Shown: positions 22,801 through 30,469 of the stretch, piece after piece | Position numbering within the stretch: the stretch's first letter is position 1 | How the letters are laid out: the number at the start of each line of letters is the position of its first letter | From: Paramixta manurensis | GTDB taxonomy: Bacteria > Pseudomonadota > Gammaproteobacteria > Enterobacterales > Enterobacteriaceae | Direction: 5' to 3' | Assembly (NCBI RefSeq): GCF_013285385.1 | Contig: NZ_CP054212.1 | Location: 2,604,001-2,668,000, forward strand | Length of the DNA: 64,000 nt | Program-made: the position numbers and the translations under genes | The notes under the pieces: model-generated | Seen by the model: the letters and a program-made list of their open reading frames with translations, nothing else | Told to the model about the DNA's origin: nothing | The model's database searches: none

Positions 22801-23222
22801 TGGAAGATTTTGAAGACCTGATTTTCGCGGCTAAGGACGATGATGGTTGTGACCACACGCAGCGTATAATCTGGATGATGCATCAGCGGGCTAACATCCG
22901 GCGCGGTATTCCATGGACGCCGTGCCCGCTTCCTATCAAGATCGACCCGTTTAAAGAAATTTCGCAGCCCACCACCCTGACGATCGGCGTGCGTCGTACC
23001 TATTCGCGCAATGTCGCACAAGGCATTTATCAGTTGTACCGACGTGGCTGTAACGAAAATAACATCGCCAGCATGCTGGGCATACCGCTCGACAAAATCC
23101 GCGTCATTATGGAGCACAAAACCCAAACCCAGCGGCGCGCATGGCAACTCGTGCAGCAGGCAAGTCACTTACCGACCCAGCAGGAAATCATTTCCCGCCT
23201 GTCGAAAGAACGCCCGGCCTGA
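22800..23222 (+). CDS. Helix-turn-helix phage protein (140 aa)
   Basis: ATG at 22800 overlaps the previous stop (TGATGG). The 140-residue product has a resolvase-like helix-turn-helix in its C-terminal half (I-Y-Q-L-Y-R-R-G-C-N-E-N-N-I-A-S-M-L-G-I-P). The N-terminal half contains D-G-C-D-H-T-Q-R-I. It may regulate the left operon or act in recombination; no specific family recognised. Confidence 0.6.
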   Translation: MEDFEDLIFAAKDDDGCDHTQRIIWMMHQRANIRRGIPWTPCPLPIKIDPFKEISQPTTLTIGVRRTYSRNVAQGIYQLYRRGCNENNIASMLGIPLDKIRVIMEHKTQTQRRAWQLVQQASHLPTQQEIISRLSKERPA

Positions 23223-23276
23223 TAAATCCCCATTTCATGAGCACCTAATTAGGCGCTTCATTCGCGAGAATTATCT

Positions 23277-23864
23277 ATGAATATTCAACGCTACAAACCC
23301 GTGGCGGCGGCAACTATTTCGCCGTCGGACAAGGGTGATTTCATTAAGTTTGCCGACCATCAGAAAGCGATTGATACACTGGCGATAGAAAACGATTATT
23401 TGCTACCTGCCGCCGCCCGGGAGTTATCCAACGCCTGGCTACTTCACAAAACCACGATGGCCGCGCAAGCGGCATTATTTTGCATCAAGTCCGGTGATGT
23501 TGCTGAGGCGACGAAGTGGCTTGAGGGCGTCACTGATGAGGCTCAGGTTGAGTTACCAGATAACACTACAGTTACCAGCCTACAAGATTGGTTCAACAAC
23601 AATATGGTCAGCCAGGGCGGTGAATACGGCTACTTAACGCATTCTGATGCACTTCAAAAAATCAGAGAAGAACTGCCTCAAACGTGCAGCGCAATTAGGG
23701 AGTTTGAAGCGCGTGGAGCCAAAACAGCGCTTACTCAATTTGCTAAGCAGTGGCGTGAAGAGTCTGACCGCAACGGCGAGTTTATTGGTCTGAGCATTGC
23801 AGAAAGCGCTGGTCGTTATGCTGAAGAGTTCGCCGCCCGCCTATGCACCGGGGAGGCTGAATAA
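23277..23864 (+). CDS. Hypothetical phage protein (195 aa), Ead-like
   Basis: A 195-residue protein starting M-N-I-Q-R-Y-K-P, with I-K-F-A-D-H-Q-K-A-I, a pattern common in modular Ead/Ea22-like phage proteins of left operons. The C-terminal third is acidic and helical. The stop (TAA) directly abuts the next ATG. No biochemical role known to me. Confidence 0.55.
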   Translation: MNIQRYKPVAAATISPSDKGDFIKFADHQKAIDTLAIENDYLLPAAARELSNAWLLHKTTMAAQAALFCIKSGDVAEATKWLEGVTDEAQVELPDNTTVTSLQDWFNNNMVSQGGEYGYLTHSDALQKIREELPQTCSAIREFEARGAKTALTQFAKQWREESDRNGEFIGLSIAESAGRYAEEFAARLCTGEAE

Positions 23865-24158
23865 ATGGCTAACTGTAACTGCATGAATGAATTTAAAGAA
23901 AAGTTGCATTCTCACCTGATGCAGGGAGTGCCAGAAGGAAGCGAAATCGCGGATCTATGGGGCGGGACTGGTTGGGATAACCAGGTGTTATCTTTCGGCG
24001 CAGATGGTGGTGTTCACGTCATGTTGAAATACAAGCTGGCGTATCGCGCGCCAAAGAAAAACGGCGAACTATCCAAAAATTTCACCAGGAAAGAATGCTC
24101 ACTAAAAATGAGCTATTGCCCGATTTGTGGTGCTAAGCAGGGAGGCGACCATGTCTAA
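23865..24158 (+). CDS. Small cysteine-pair protein (97 aa), first of the cassette array
   Basis: A 97-residue protein with C-N-C at the N-terminus and C-P-I-C-G near the C-terminus, so it may bind zinc. It ends Q-G-G-D-H-V because its last codons are the ribosome site and ATG region of the next gene (GGAGGCGACCATG). Its stop lies 8 bases into the next gene. Function unknown. Confidence 0.6.
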   Translation: MANCNCMNEFKEKLHSHLMQGVPEGSEIADLWGGTGWDNQVLSFGADGGVHVMLKYKLAYRAPKKNGELSKNFTRKECSLKMSYCPICGAKQGGDHV

Positions 24159-24351
24159 ACGCATCAGCAATCGAATTGCTCGGCGCATTCTCGGCGGTAC
24201 TCACTACCACAGCAACACACGTATTATGACTCGCTCTGGTTCGCTGGTGCAGGTTAATCCGTCTCGCCGCCAGCGCCGGGCCAATAAACGCATTCTGGCT
24301 ATCCGTGCGGCTATTCGTGAACGTAATGAGCAGGGAGGCGACCATGTCTAA
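24151..24351 (+). CDS. Small very basic protein (66 aa)
   Basis: A 66-residue arginine-rich protein (R-I-S-N-R-I-A-R-R-I-L-G-G, S-R-R-Q-R-R-A-N-K-R) starting at the GGAGGCGACC module and ending Q-G-G-D-H-V. Likely nucleic-acid binding from charge alone; no family recognised. Confidence 0.6.
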   Translation: MSKRISNRIARRILGGTHYHSNTRIMTRSGSLVQVNPSRRQRRANKRILAIRAAIRERNEQGGDHV

Positions 24352-24556
24352 ATTAGCTCAGGGTTTTGTTCATATCGATATAGACCATAACCAGTACGGC
24401 GGGTTGTCGTTATCTGTCTGCAATGATGATGTCGGCTATCGAATCTCTGGCGGCAAAATTGGCGGCTGTGAAAATCTGGAGCGTTTCACCGTGAATGCTG
24501 ATGAGTTGATTAAAGCAATTCAGGAGCATGTAGCGAAGGGAGGCGACCATGCTTGA
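24344..24556 (+). CDS. Small hypothetical protein (70 aa)
   Basis: A 70-residue beta-rich protein (H-I-D-I-D, L-S-L-S-V) with a helical acidic end. It starts with the same first codons (M-S-K) as the previous gene because the module copy extends to ATGTCTAAA. Ends K-G-G-D-H-A. Function unknown. Confidence 0.6.
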   Translation: MSKLAQGFVHIDIDHNQYGGLSLSVCNDDVGYRISGGKIGGCENLERFTVNADELIKAIQEHVAKGGDHA

Positions 24557-24755
24557 TTTGAAATCCGGGATGGTGGCCTATGCCAAAACTCTCAGCCTAC
24601 ATATTGAAGGCACTGAGTTGAAATATAACGCCCCGCGCGGCAAAAAATTTGCCGTCATTTTGATGACAGCAGAAAAGCCAGGTGACGAAGGAATTAAAGC
24701 AGATGAATTTCTCCGTCAATGCGGCTGGAAGTTAGATGGAGGCGACCATGCGTGA
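24549..24755 (+). CDS. Small hypothetical protein (68 aa)
   Basis: A 68-residue protein in the cassette array, starting M-L-D-L-K-S-G and ending D-G-G-D-H-A. Overlaps both neighbours by 8 bases. No domain recognised. Confidence 0.6.
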   Translation: MLDLKSGMVAYAKTLSLHIEGTELKYNAPRGKKFAVILMTAEKPGDEGIKADEFLRQCGWKLDGGDHA

Positions 24756-25197
24756 GCTAACTGTATCAGAGCAGGATTTAATTGACTTCGATCTGTTAAA
24801 GCAGGGCGCTAATCAGTGGAAATTTCGATTTTCCGTTGGCTCTCCATTTAAATGTGCATCCAGCAAAGAAAAAGCGGTGAGTTATGCAACAGAGGCGTAC
24901 CTGAAAGCCAGCCGCGATGAGTTGTTAACGAAATCTCAGCGTTTTGATAAAGCGTGCAGAGAGGAAATCGAATCATCACATACGCTGTGGGGGCACATGG
25001 ATATGACTAAATTACTCACAATGTTTGAAAAATTGGGCGGTGATACCTCATCACTGCAAATTGCAGCAAAAAGAGAATTCAACAGCAACGGCGGCCGCCG
25101 CACTTCATGTGCTGTTTCTGCGCAGGGAGCGCGTGACACCGCCGCAATGCGTATGAAGCTGGAGCGGTATATCGAATGGAGAAAAGACCATGCGTGA
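24748..25197 (+). CDS. Hypothetical phage protein (149 aa)
   Basis: I choose ATG at 24748, right after a GGAGGCGACC module; an upstream in-frame ATG at 24736 precedes the module. The 149-residue product is helical, with an internal L-T-M-F-E-K-L-G-G-D segment, and ends R-K-D-H-A, a decayed form of the array's usual G-G-D-H ending. Function unknown. Confidence 0.6.
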   Translation: MRELTVSEQDLIDFDLLKQGANQWKFRFSVGSPFKCASSKEKAVSYATEAYLKASRDELLTKSQRFDKACREEIESSHTLWGHMDMTKLLTMFEKLGGDTSSLQIAAKREFNSNGGRRTSCAVSAQGARDTAAMRMKLERYIEWRKDHA

Positions 25198-25771
25198 GCG
25201 CCCTACTTCGTTAGCCAGCGGCGCGAAATTAACGCCGGAATCGTTCGCTGATTTTGTTGATCGTCTTAAATACCACTGTCGCGGTGCGGGCGTTAATGAC
25301 CACTGCACGGCAGACGCTATTTTCATCGTTCAGCGTAAGCGGTTGGTGACCGGAATTGATACCGACTACACCGACCAACTTGTTATTTATTGCGATGACT
25401 CCAAGTGGTTCAGCATTCAAGAATATTGGGATGATCTGGATTATGACGCACAGGTTGATCTCAATAAAAAGTCTCAGGACTGGTGCGATAAGCAGTTCAT
25501 GAAGGCCGACTCAAGCGACCAGTGGTATCTGATCGGCGAATTAGATGATCACACTGTCACTGGCTACATGTGGGAATGGGAATACGTTAACAGCCATTTC
25601 ACCCGCGAAGCCGCAGAAGCATTCATTAAACGGAAGTCGCACGATTATCGCGACGGTCTACGCATCTACGTTGATGCCAATATCTACTGTTGGGAATTCA
25701 ATGCCATTAAGGAAGCGCTGATGGATGGCAGCTTGGTGCTCGCAGATAACTGCATCGGGGGTGCCTCATGA
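25190..25771 (+). CDS. Hypothetical phage protein (193 aa)
   Basis: A 193-residue acidic, aromatic-rich protein. It starts ATGCGTGAGC, identical to the 24748 start. The N-terminal part includes H-C-R-G-A-G-V-N-D-H-C-T-A-D-A-I-F, a pattern I have seen in left-operon phage proteins of unknown function. Stop overlaps the next ATG by 4 bases. Confidence 0.6.
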   Translation: MRERPTSLASGAKLTPESFADFVDRLKYHCRGAGVNDHCTADAIFIVQRKRLVTGIDTDYTDQLVIYCDDSKWFSIQEYWDDLDYDAQVDLNKKSQDWCDKQFMKADSSDQWYLIGELDDHTVTGYMWEWEYVNSHFTREAAEAFIKRKSHDYRDGLRIYVDANIYCWEFNAIKEALMDGSLVLADNCIGGAS

Positions 25772-26019
25772 AAAACTATCCGGGCGGATATGACAGCTTA
25801 TCTTTGCGTGAGCTGTTAGATAGCGTCGTTATCTCCCATGTGTCAAAAGCTATTTCACCGGAAAAGATGAGCGTCGCAGAACGTCAGAGAGACCTGCAAT
25901 TTGTTAAAGAGTCTCTTGTGCAGTGCGCCCACTTTATCCGCTCAGTTATTGAAGATAGTGAGGGGGAATATTTGATCGGCGCTGGTAGCGCTGAGAGCTA
26001 TAAGAGGGATAAGGCATGA
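25768..26019 (+). CDS. Small hypothetical protein (83 aa)
   Basis: An 83-residue helical protein coupled to both neighbours by ATGA overlaps. No domain recognised. Confidence 0.55.
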   Translation: MKNYPGGYDSLSLRELLDSVVISHVSKAISPEKMSVAERQRDLQFVKESLVQCAHFIRSVIEDSEGEYLIGAGSAESYKRDKA

Positions 26020-26093
26020 ACCGCCCATACGACAAAACTAAACCGTTGAGTGAGCAGCCGTGGCTGTTCAGTAAAGGGAGAAAGGCAGGATGA
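26016..26093 (+). CDS. 25-residue small ORF coupled to the PAPS-reductase gene
   Basis: A 25-codon frame (M-N-R-P-Y-D-K ... G-R-K-A-G) starts in an ATGA overlap with the 83-aa gene and ends in an ATGA overlap with the next gene. Its end codes for the ribosome site GGGAGAAAGGCAGG. The precise coupling on both sides suggests it is translated, perhaps mainly to hand ribosomes on. Confidence 0.45.
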   Translation: MNRPYDKTKPLSEQPWLFSKGRKAG

Positions 26094-27382
26094 CAACAGC
26101 ACCAGCAATCATTATTCCTACAGATATATCTGCGATGGTGCGCGAAATTGAAACCACCTATGCGTCGTTTCTGGAAAATTTCCGCATCCCGTCCGATCAC
26201 GTCATCGTTGTCAACTACTCGGGTGGCAAAGACTCAACAGCAACACTGGCTATTGCTCATCATCTATTTGGTGACAAGGTGCAAAATGTTATGGCAGACA
26301 CAGATAACGAGCATGAGTACACGATTGAGTATGCAAAAAACATTCACACTCAGGTAGGTTGTCGTCCCGTTCAGTTGGTTAAGCGCATTTACAGCGCGGC
26401 AGATTTTGCCCGCCGACGTGCCTACATGAAAAAGAACTGGTCGAAGAAGCAGGCCATCCGCATGGGTGCTTACCGGGGCGTCGTCATGCCGTCACTGGGT
26501 CGGGCGGATACCGCATTTGGTCAGGCATGGCTGAAAACAGCGAAGCGCTGGGGTATCGACTTTGAGACTGCTTTAGATGCTGCCTTGTCAGTGATGCATC
26601 CGAGCGGAAACAGTTTTCTCGATGCGGCTCTTTTACACGGCAAATTCCCGATGCTCCGTGACCGGTTCTGTACCGACGAGCTCAAGATACAGATTGCCTA
26701 CGATGCGGCAATTCGTCCGATGCTGGATGAGGGTGAGGTCGTTGTTCAGTGGTCAGGCGTCCGTGGTGATGAGTCATCCAAACGTGCCGGTTATGACCGC
26801 TTCGCAGTCGATATGCGCGATGAAGGTTATCTCTTTAACTTCCTGCCAATTCATCAGTGGACGGCTGCAGATGTATTTGCCCTGCATAGATATTTCGGTA
26901 TTAAGCCAAATCCACTGTATTTGCAGGGGGCTTCTCGCGTCGGTTGCATGAACTGCGTGCTTTGCAACAAAGAGGAAATTTCAGAAACCGCTGCCCGTTG
27001 GCCGGAGCATATTGAAAAACATCGCCAGTGGGAGATGAAGGTTCGTCTGGCCTCCCGCTGGGTGCACTGGATGAGTACCGGTACGGTGAGTCAGGCATGG
27101 GTCAACTCGATAATCGGTTTCCGCGAGATAACAAATCGACGTGGAGAAACAGTGAAAGTCAGGCGTCTACTGGGAGACGTGCCGCGCCTTTATGGTCTTG
27201 ATACGGAAGTTCAGCATCTCGACTGGTCCGGGTTTTATGGGCCGCGTGGGGGAATGGGCGCGCCATCGGTAACCGAAGTGGTGGAATGGGCCAGGACAGG
27301 TCGGGGCGGCAAAGTATATGACCTGGTTAAGGCCAGCCTGAATACTGCCACCTGCTCATCACGATATGGCCTGTGCGAATAA
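26090..27382 (+). CDS. PAPS-reductase-family (PP-loop) enzyme
   Basis: A 430-residue protein with the PP-loop S44-G-G-K-D-S-T50 of adenylyl-activating enzymes such as PAPS reductase, DndC and TtcA. A cysteine cluster C286-x2-C289-x2-C292 plus C194 could hold an iron-sulphur cluster. V-R-G-D-E-S-S-K-R follows the pattern of the family's second nucleotide site. Such genes are frequent in phages but the substrate is unproven: sulphur modification of DNA or tRNA is more plausible than sulphate assimilation. It is translationally coupled to the preceding small ORF. Confidence 0.8.
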   Translation: MTTAPAIIIPTDISAMVREIETTYASFLENFRIPSDHVIVVNYSGGKDSTATLAIAHHLFGDKVQNVMADTDNEHEYTIEYAKNIHTQVGCRPVQLVKRIYSAADFARRRAYMKKNWSKKQAIRMGAYRGVVMPSLGRADTAFGQAWLKTAKRWGIDFETALDAALSVMHPSGNSFLDAALLHGKFPMLRDRFCTDELKIQIAYDAAIRPMLDEGEVVVQWSGVRGDESSKRAGYDRFAVDMRDEGYLFNFLPIHQWTAADVFALHRYFGIKPNPLYLQGASRVGCMNCVLCNKEEISETAARWPEHIEKHRQWEMKVRLASRWVHWMSTGTVSQAWVNSIIGFREITNRRGETVKVRRLLGDVPRLYGLDTEVQHLDWSGFYGPRGGMGAPSVTEVVEWARTGRGGKVYDLVKASLNTATCSSRYGLCE

Positions 27383-27391
27383 GGAGCCAGC

Positions 27392-28147
27392 ATGACAATT
27401 ACAGCAGAAGAAGTGATTTTCGGCCTGGGTTTGCTCGTCAGCGACCATGATGAAGAGTCGGATGGATATAGCGTAAATGTAAAGGAAGCTCGCTCACTAC
27501 TGGCCCACATCAACACACTGGCAGCAGAGATTGACAATCTCAAAACTCAGTTGAGCATCGCAACGGAACGTGCTGGATTCAATTTTGACAGGGCTGAGTC
27601 AGCAGAGAAAGAACTGGCGGCGCTGAGGGAGCAGAAGCCTGTTAGTTGGCAATTTATGTCAGCAAATGGCCATTGGTTAAGTGTCAGCGAATCAGGTAAA
27701 GACGCAGCGGTTAAGGAGGGGTGCAAAGTGCGCCCACTTTTTAGTCAGCCGGTACCGCCCGCCCCGGTTGCTGTGCCGGATGAGCGAGCCACACTGCGCA
27801 GTGAATGGACCGTGGAAGATTGGGTTTTGCACGTAGGTGGCCGGTACCAAAATAACGACCCTGCTAATTACGTCGAATTTGGCAGCATGACGGCCGTTGC
27901 CGCACTGATTAAACAGGTAGCTCATAGCGCTAAAATCGTCGGCTTCAACGCCTGCCGCGCAGAAGTGCTGCGCCTCAACAGCGGGAGTAAGCCGGCAGTG
28001 AAGCCGGTGAAATTGCCGGAAGCATTATTGCCCGCTAATCACCGCAGCGGTGAAGCGTTTATGGCGGCAGATTCTGAGGGAAATTATTTGAACAGGGAGT
28101 TCACAATCAAAGCAATCCGGGCCGCTGGCGGGGAGATTGAAGAATGA
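27392..28147 (+). CDS. Ead/Ea22-like modular phage protein
   Basis: A 251-residue protein with a short coiled coil (about 35-80), a central P-V-S-W-Q-F-M-S-A-N-G-H-W segment and a C-terminal N-R-E-F-T-I-K-A-I-R-A-A-G-G-E-I. This mosaic organisation is typical of Ea22-type proteins encoded in lambdoid left operons; their function is unknown. ATGA overlap with the next gene. Confidence 0.55.
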   Translation: MTITAEEVIFGLGLLVSDHDEESDGYSVNVKEARSLLAHINTLAAEIDNLKTQLSIATERAGFNFDRAESAEKELAALREQKPVSWQFMSANGHWLSVSESGKDAAVKEGCKVRPLFSQPVPPAPVAVPDERATLRSEWTVEDWVLHVGGRYQNNDPANYVEFGSMTAVAALIKQVAHSAKIVGFNACRAEVLRLNSGSKPAVKPVKLPEALLPANHRSGEAFMAADSEGNYLNREFTIKAIRAAGGEIEE

Positions 28148-28335
28148 CTGAATCAGAAAAAGCGGAGTTGGTTGAAATCGCAACGAAGCGTCTGGCGCAA
28201 TACCGGAAGATGAATGAGCACAAAAATTCAAATGTCATGCCGCGCGGAGGCATCGAATTTCAATATGAGCCGAGCATAGCGCTGATATTAGAGCACAGCA
28301 ACGTGACGCTGGAGTGTTCAGCCGTTTACAGATAG
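28144..28335 (+). CDS. Small hypothetical protein (63 aa)
   Basis: A 63-residue protein coupled to the Ea22-like gene by an ATGA overlap. N-terminal half helical and charged. No domain recognised. Confidence 0.5.
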   Translation: MTESEKAELVEIATKRLAQYRKMNEHKNSNVMPRGGIEFQYEPSIALILEHSNVTLECSAVYR

Positions 28336-28362
28336 CGATATACTCCATTCAGGAGGAATCGT

Positions 28363-28608
28363 ATGTCACACAACATAGCAGCACGCAGCAAAGAAGAACG
28401 CGATAAAGTTAACGTTGACCTTGCGGCGTCCGGAGTTGCTTATAAAGAACGGCTGAACATGCCTGTAATCGCTTTCGAAGTTCAAAATCAACAACCGACT
28501 CACCTTCAGGAGTATTTCGTCGAACGGCTCCAGTTCTATCGCAGCGTGTCGGCTAAATACCCTAAAGGTGCAGACCCTATCTATGCGAAGAAGGAAGATT
28601 CAAAATGA
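28363..28608 (+). CDS. HOT/HolE-like DNA polymerase III theta homologue
   Basis: An 81-residue homologue of the theta subunit, closest in memory to the P1 phage HOT protein: M-S-H-N-I-A-A-R-S-K-E-E-R-D-K-V-N-V-D-L then A-S-G-V-A-Y-K-E-R-L-N-M-P-V-I. Theta binds and stabilises the epsilon proofreading subunit; HOT can replace it in E. coli. The host gene holE is also in this window (34088-34318) and shares the D-K-V-N-V-D-L-A-A core, but differs at the C-terminus. AGGAGG ribosome site. Confidence 0.9.
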   Translation: MSHNIAARSKEERDKVNVDLAASGVAYKERLNMPVIAFEVQNQQPTHLQEYFVERLQFYRSVSAKYPKGADPIYAKKEDSK

Positions 28609-28907
28609 CACAAATTCTTTTGATTGGCGGGCCATTCGATGGGGAGATTCGTGAAGACCATTTCCTCGAATATAAAAATTTGAGAGTTACTAAGCCAACC
28701 TCTGTTTCGAGCGTATCGGCTCTGAGACGAGATTCCAACTCGGCAACTTCTCATGTTAAGGAGTGTTATCATAACTATAATATGATCTCGGTTCGTATCG
28801 AGGGAAAAAGTTATGCCTGTGCGACTGCAAAAACAATAAATGAACATGAAATTTTAGATTTAGTAAAGAAAGCAGCAAATGAATCTGGATTCAAACCAAT
28901 TGAATAG
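28605..28907 (+). CDS. Small hypothetical phage protein (100 aa)
   Basis: A 100-residue protein starting T-Q-I-L-L-I-G-G-P-F-D-G-E, a pattern shared by many small phage proteins of unknown function. Overlaps the HOT-like stop (ATGA). AT-rich second half. Confidence 0.55.
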   Translation: MTQILLIGGPFDGEIREDHFLEYKNLRVTKPTSVSSVSALRRDSNSATSHVKECYHNYNMISVRIEGKSYACATAKTINEHEILDLVKKAANESGFKPIE

Positions 28908-28972
28908 AGCATGAAGTCTTTGGGGTGTTCAAAACCAATCTATCAGGTTTATGCGAAAACGGAGGAAGGGAA

Positions 28973-29332
28973 GTGAATCAATATAAATGGCCTACTTTTG
29001 GCCTAATCATTTTCCTTAGCGGCTGCATGGCCACCCCGAATGAAGCGCGGAGTGATAGCCCTCTTTTTACCGGGACAAGTACAAAGGCGCCCGAGTCCTT
29101 AGCCGAATGCATCTATGAGCAATGGACTAACCAGCGCGTTATGCTTGAAAGGGATAACACAACGCACACCGAAAGAGTTCGCAATATGATTACTGTTTTT
29201 ACAATGAAAGACAGTATGTTTGCCGACATAACAGCCAGGGAAGGCGGCTCAGAAGTTAAATTTTATAAGACATTTGGAATGGGTTATACGGTTTCTGGAA
29301 ACAGACAAGACATCGTAAAAAAATGCCTTTAG
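28973..29332 (+). CDS. Phage lipoprotein (119 aa)
   Basis: I choose a GTG start at 28973 because GGAGGAAGGG lies just upstream. The first 20 residues form a signal peptide ending in a lipobox (F-L-S-G-C-M-A), so the mature protein would be a lipoprotein. The rest is hydrophilic and Thr-rich, with two further cysteines. No family recognised. Small phage lipoproteins in left operons can block superinfection at a receptor, but that is only a possibility here. A terminator follows at 29354. Confidence 0.65.
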   Translation: MNQYKWPTFGLIIFLSGCMATPNEARSDSPLFTGTSTKAPESLAECIYEQWTNQRVMLERDNTTHTERVRNMITVFTMKDSMFADITAREGGSEVKFYKTFGMGYTVSGNRQDIVKKCL

Positions 29333-29353
29333 TAATTCAAATGTTGACCAATA

Positions 29354-29376
29354 ACCTCGCCACGGCGGGGTTTTTT
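29354..29376 (+). terminator. Intrinsic terminator after the lipoprotein gene
   Basis: CCTCGC / GCGGGG stem (one U-G pair, small loop) followed by six T residues. It separates the lipoprotein gene from the ParB-like gene. Confidence 0.8.
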
Positions 29377-29401
29377 ATTAACTAAAACAGGAGCCAACTT
29401 C

Positions 29402-30214
29402 ATGGCAAAAAACAGCATTGACGCTTACGGCGCCAGTGGCAAAACCAATGTCCTCAACTTTGAACCCGGCGCATTACACCTCATCAATGACCCATCGCAT
29501 CTGCTTTATGACGAACGCATCTATCTTCCACTTAACGAAGCCACGATACTGAACATCATGGAACTCGGAGTGCTGGAGCCGATCATCGTCTGGAAAGATC
29601 CGGAAACTGGTCTTTCATGCGTTGTCGATGGCCGTCAGCGCGTAAGGCATGCACTTGAGGCGAATAAGCGCCTGGCTAAAGAAGGTAAAGAGCTTCTTTT
29701 AGTTCCGGGAGTAGTGAAGCGCGGCTCAGCAGTCCGCATGTCGCAATTTATGGTCAGCGCCAATGAAATCAGACAGGCAGATACACCTTTAGGTCGGGCA
29801 AAGAAAATGGCTGCTCTACTGGAACGCGGACACGATGAAAGCGATTTGGCTCTGTTGTTCGGCTGCGGAATTAAAACTGTCCTGGCAACACTGGCCCTGC
29901 TCAATTGCACGCAAGTTGTGCAAGACGCCGTTGAAGCAAACAAAATTACTGTTACCCAGGCGCGTCGGTTAGCGAATTTAAAACCCGACGTTCAGCGGGA
30001 AAAAGTCCAGGAACTTGTGGCTGTTGCTGATGGTACTTCTGGTCATACACGCGCGAAACAGCAGCGTGAAGTGATGGGCGATGCTAAACCTCGCCTTAAA
30101 TCCCGTAGAGAAATCACTAAAGCGCTTGATAGCGCCACCGGCGATTATGCTGCCGCCCTGCGCTGGGTGCTTGGTGATGAAGATAGCGCGAAACGGAAGG
30201 TAAATCATGCATGA
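29402..30214 (+). CDS. ParB/Srx-domain phage protein
   Basis: A 270-residue protein with a ParB N-terminal-like domain: L-G-V-L-E-P-I-I-V-W-K-D, then V-V-D-G-R-Q-R-V-R-H-A-L-E-A-N at about residues 74-88, the nucleotide-binding box. A helix-turn-helix follows (D-L-A-L-L-F-G-C-G-I-K-T-V-L-A-T-L near 155-175). Without a ParA gene next to it, a partition role is not supported; regulation or nuclease activity are alternatives. AGGAG ribosome site at 29390. Overlaps the next gene by 8 bases. Confidence 0.7.
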   Translation: MAKNSIDAYGASGKTNVLNFEPGALHLINDPSHLLYDERIYLPLNEATILNIMELGVLEPIIVWKDPETGLSCVVDGRQRVRHALEANKRLAKEGKELLLVPGVVKRGSAVRMSQFMVSANEIRQADTPLGRAKKMAALLERGHDESDLALLFGCGIKTVLATLALLNCTQVVQDAVEANKITVTQARRLANLKPDVQREKVQELVAVADGTSGHTRAKQQREVMGDAKPRLKSRREITKALDSATGDYAAALRWVLGDEDSAKRKVNHA

Positions 30215-30431
30215 TAAATTCTCCGTCGATCTCGCTGTTCGTAAACTCTGTCGCCGTAAGAAACTAAGCATCAAAGGATTCTCTCAGCGCCTTGGCAAAT
30301 CTTACTGGTGTGTTCGTAACACGCTAAAGCGTGACAGCACTACAGTGGCTACGTGTGAAGAGTATGCAAACGCACTTGGTGTCACTCTGCCTGAACTCAT
30401 ATCGGAGGGATATATTGAAAAACCGTGGTGA
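30207..30431 (+). CDS. Small HTH DNA-binding protein (74 aa)
   Basis: A 74-residue protein with an XRE-like helix-turn-helix (L-S-I-K-G-F-S-Q-R-L-G-K-S-Y-W-C-V-R-N-T-L-K-R) and a second helix pair (C-E-E-Y-A-N-A-L-G-V-T-L-P-E-L). It overlaps the ParB-like gene by 8 bases, so the pair may act together. Possibly a regulator of xis/int. Confidence 0.65.
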   Translation: MHDKFSVDLAVRKLCRRKKLSIKGFSQRLGKSYWCVRNTLKRDSTTVATCEEYANALGVTLPELISEGYIEKPW

Positions 30432-30469
30432 CCACCATAGTTACGATGAATAAAAGTAAGGACCAACCA

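Larger units (their letters stand above)
24141..25200 (+). repeat. Array of small genes joined by a repeated GGAGGCGACCATG module
   Basis: GGAGGCGACCATG recurs at 24141, 24334, 24539 and 24738, with a degenerate fifth copy before the ATG at 25190. Each copy encodes G-G-D-H at the end of one protein and the ribosome site plus ATG of the next. All five junctions overlap by exactly 8 bases in the pattern ATGNNTRA. The genes between the copies are unrelated in sequence. Confidence 0.85.
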
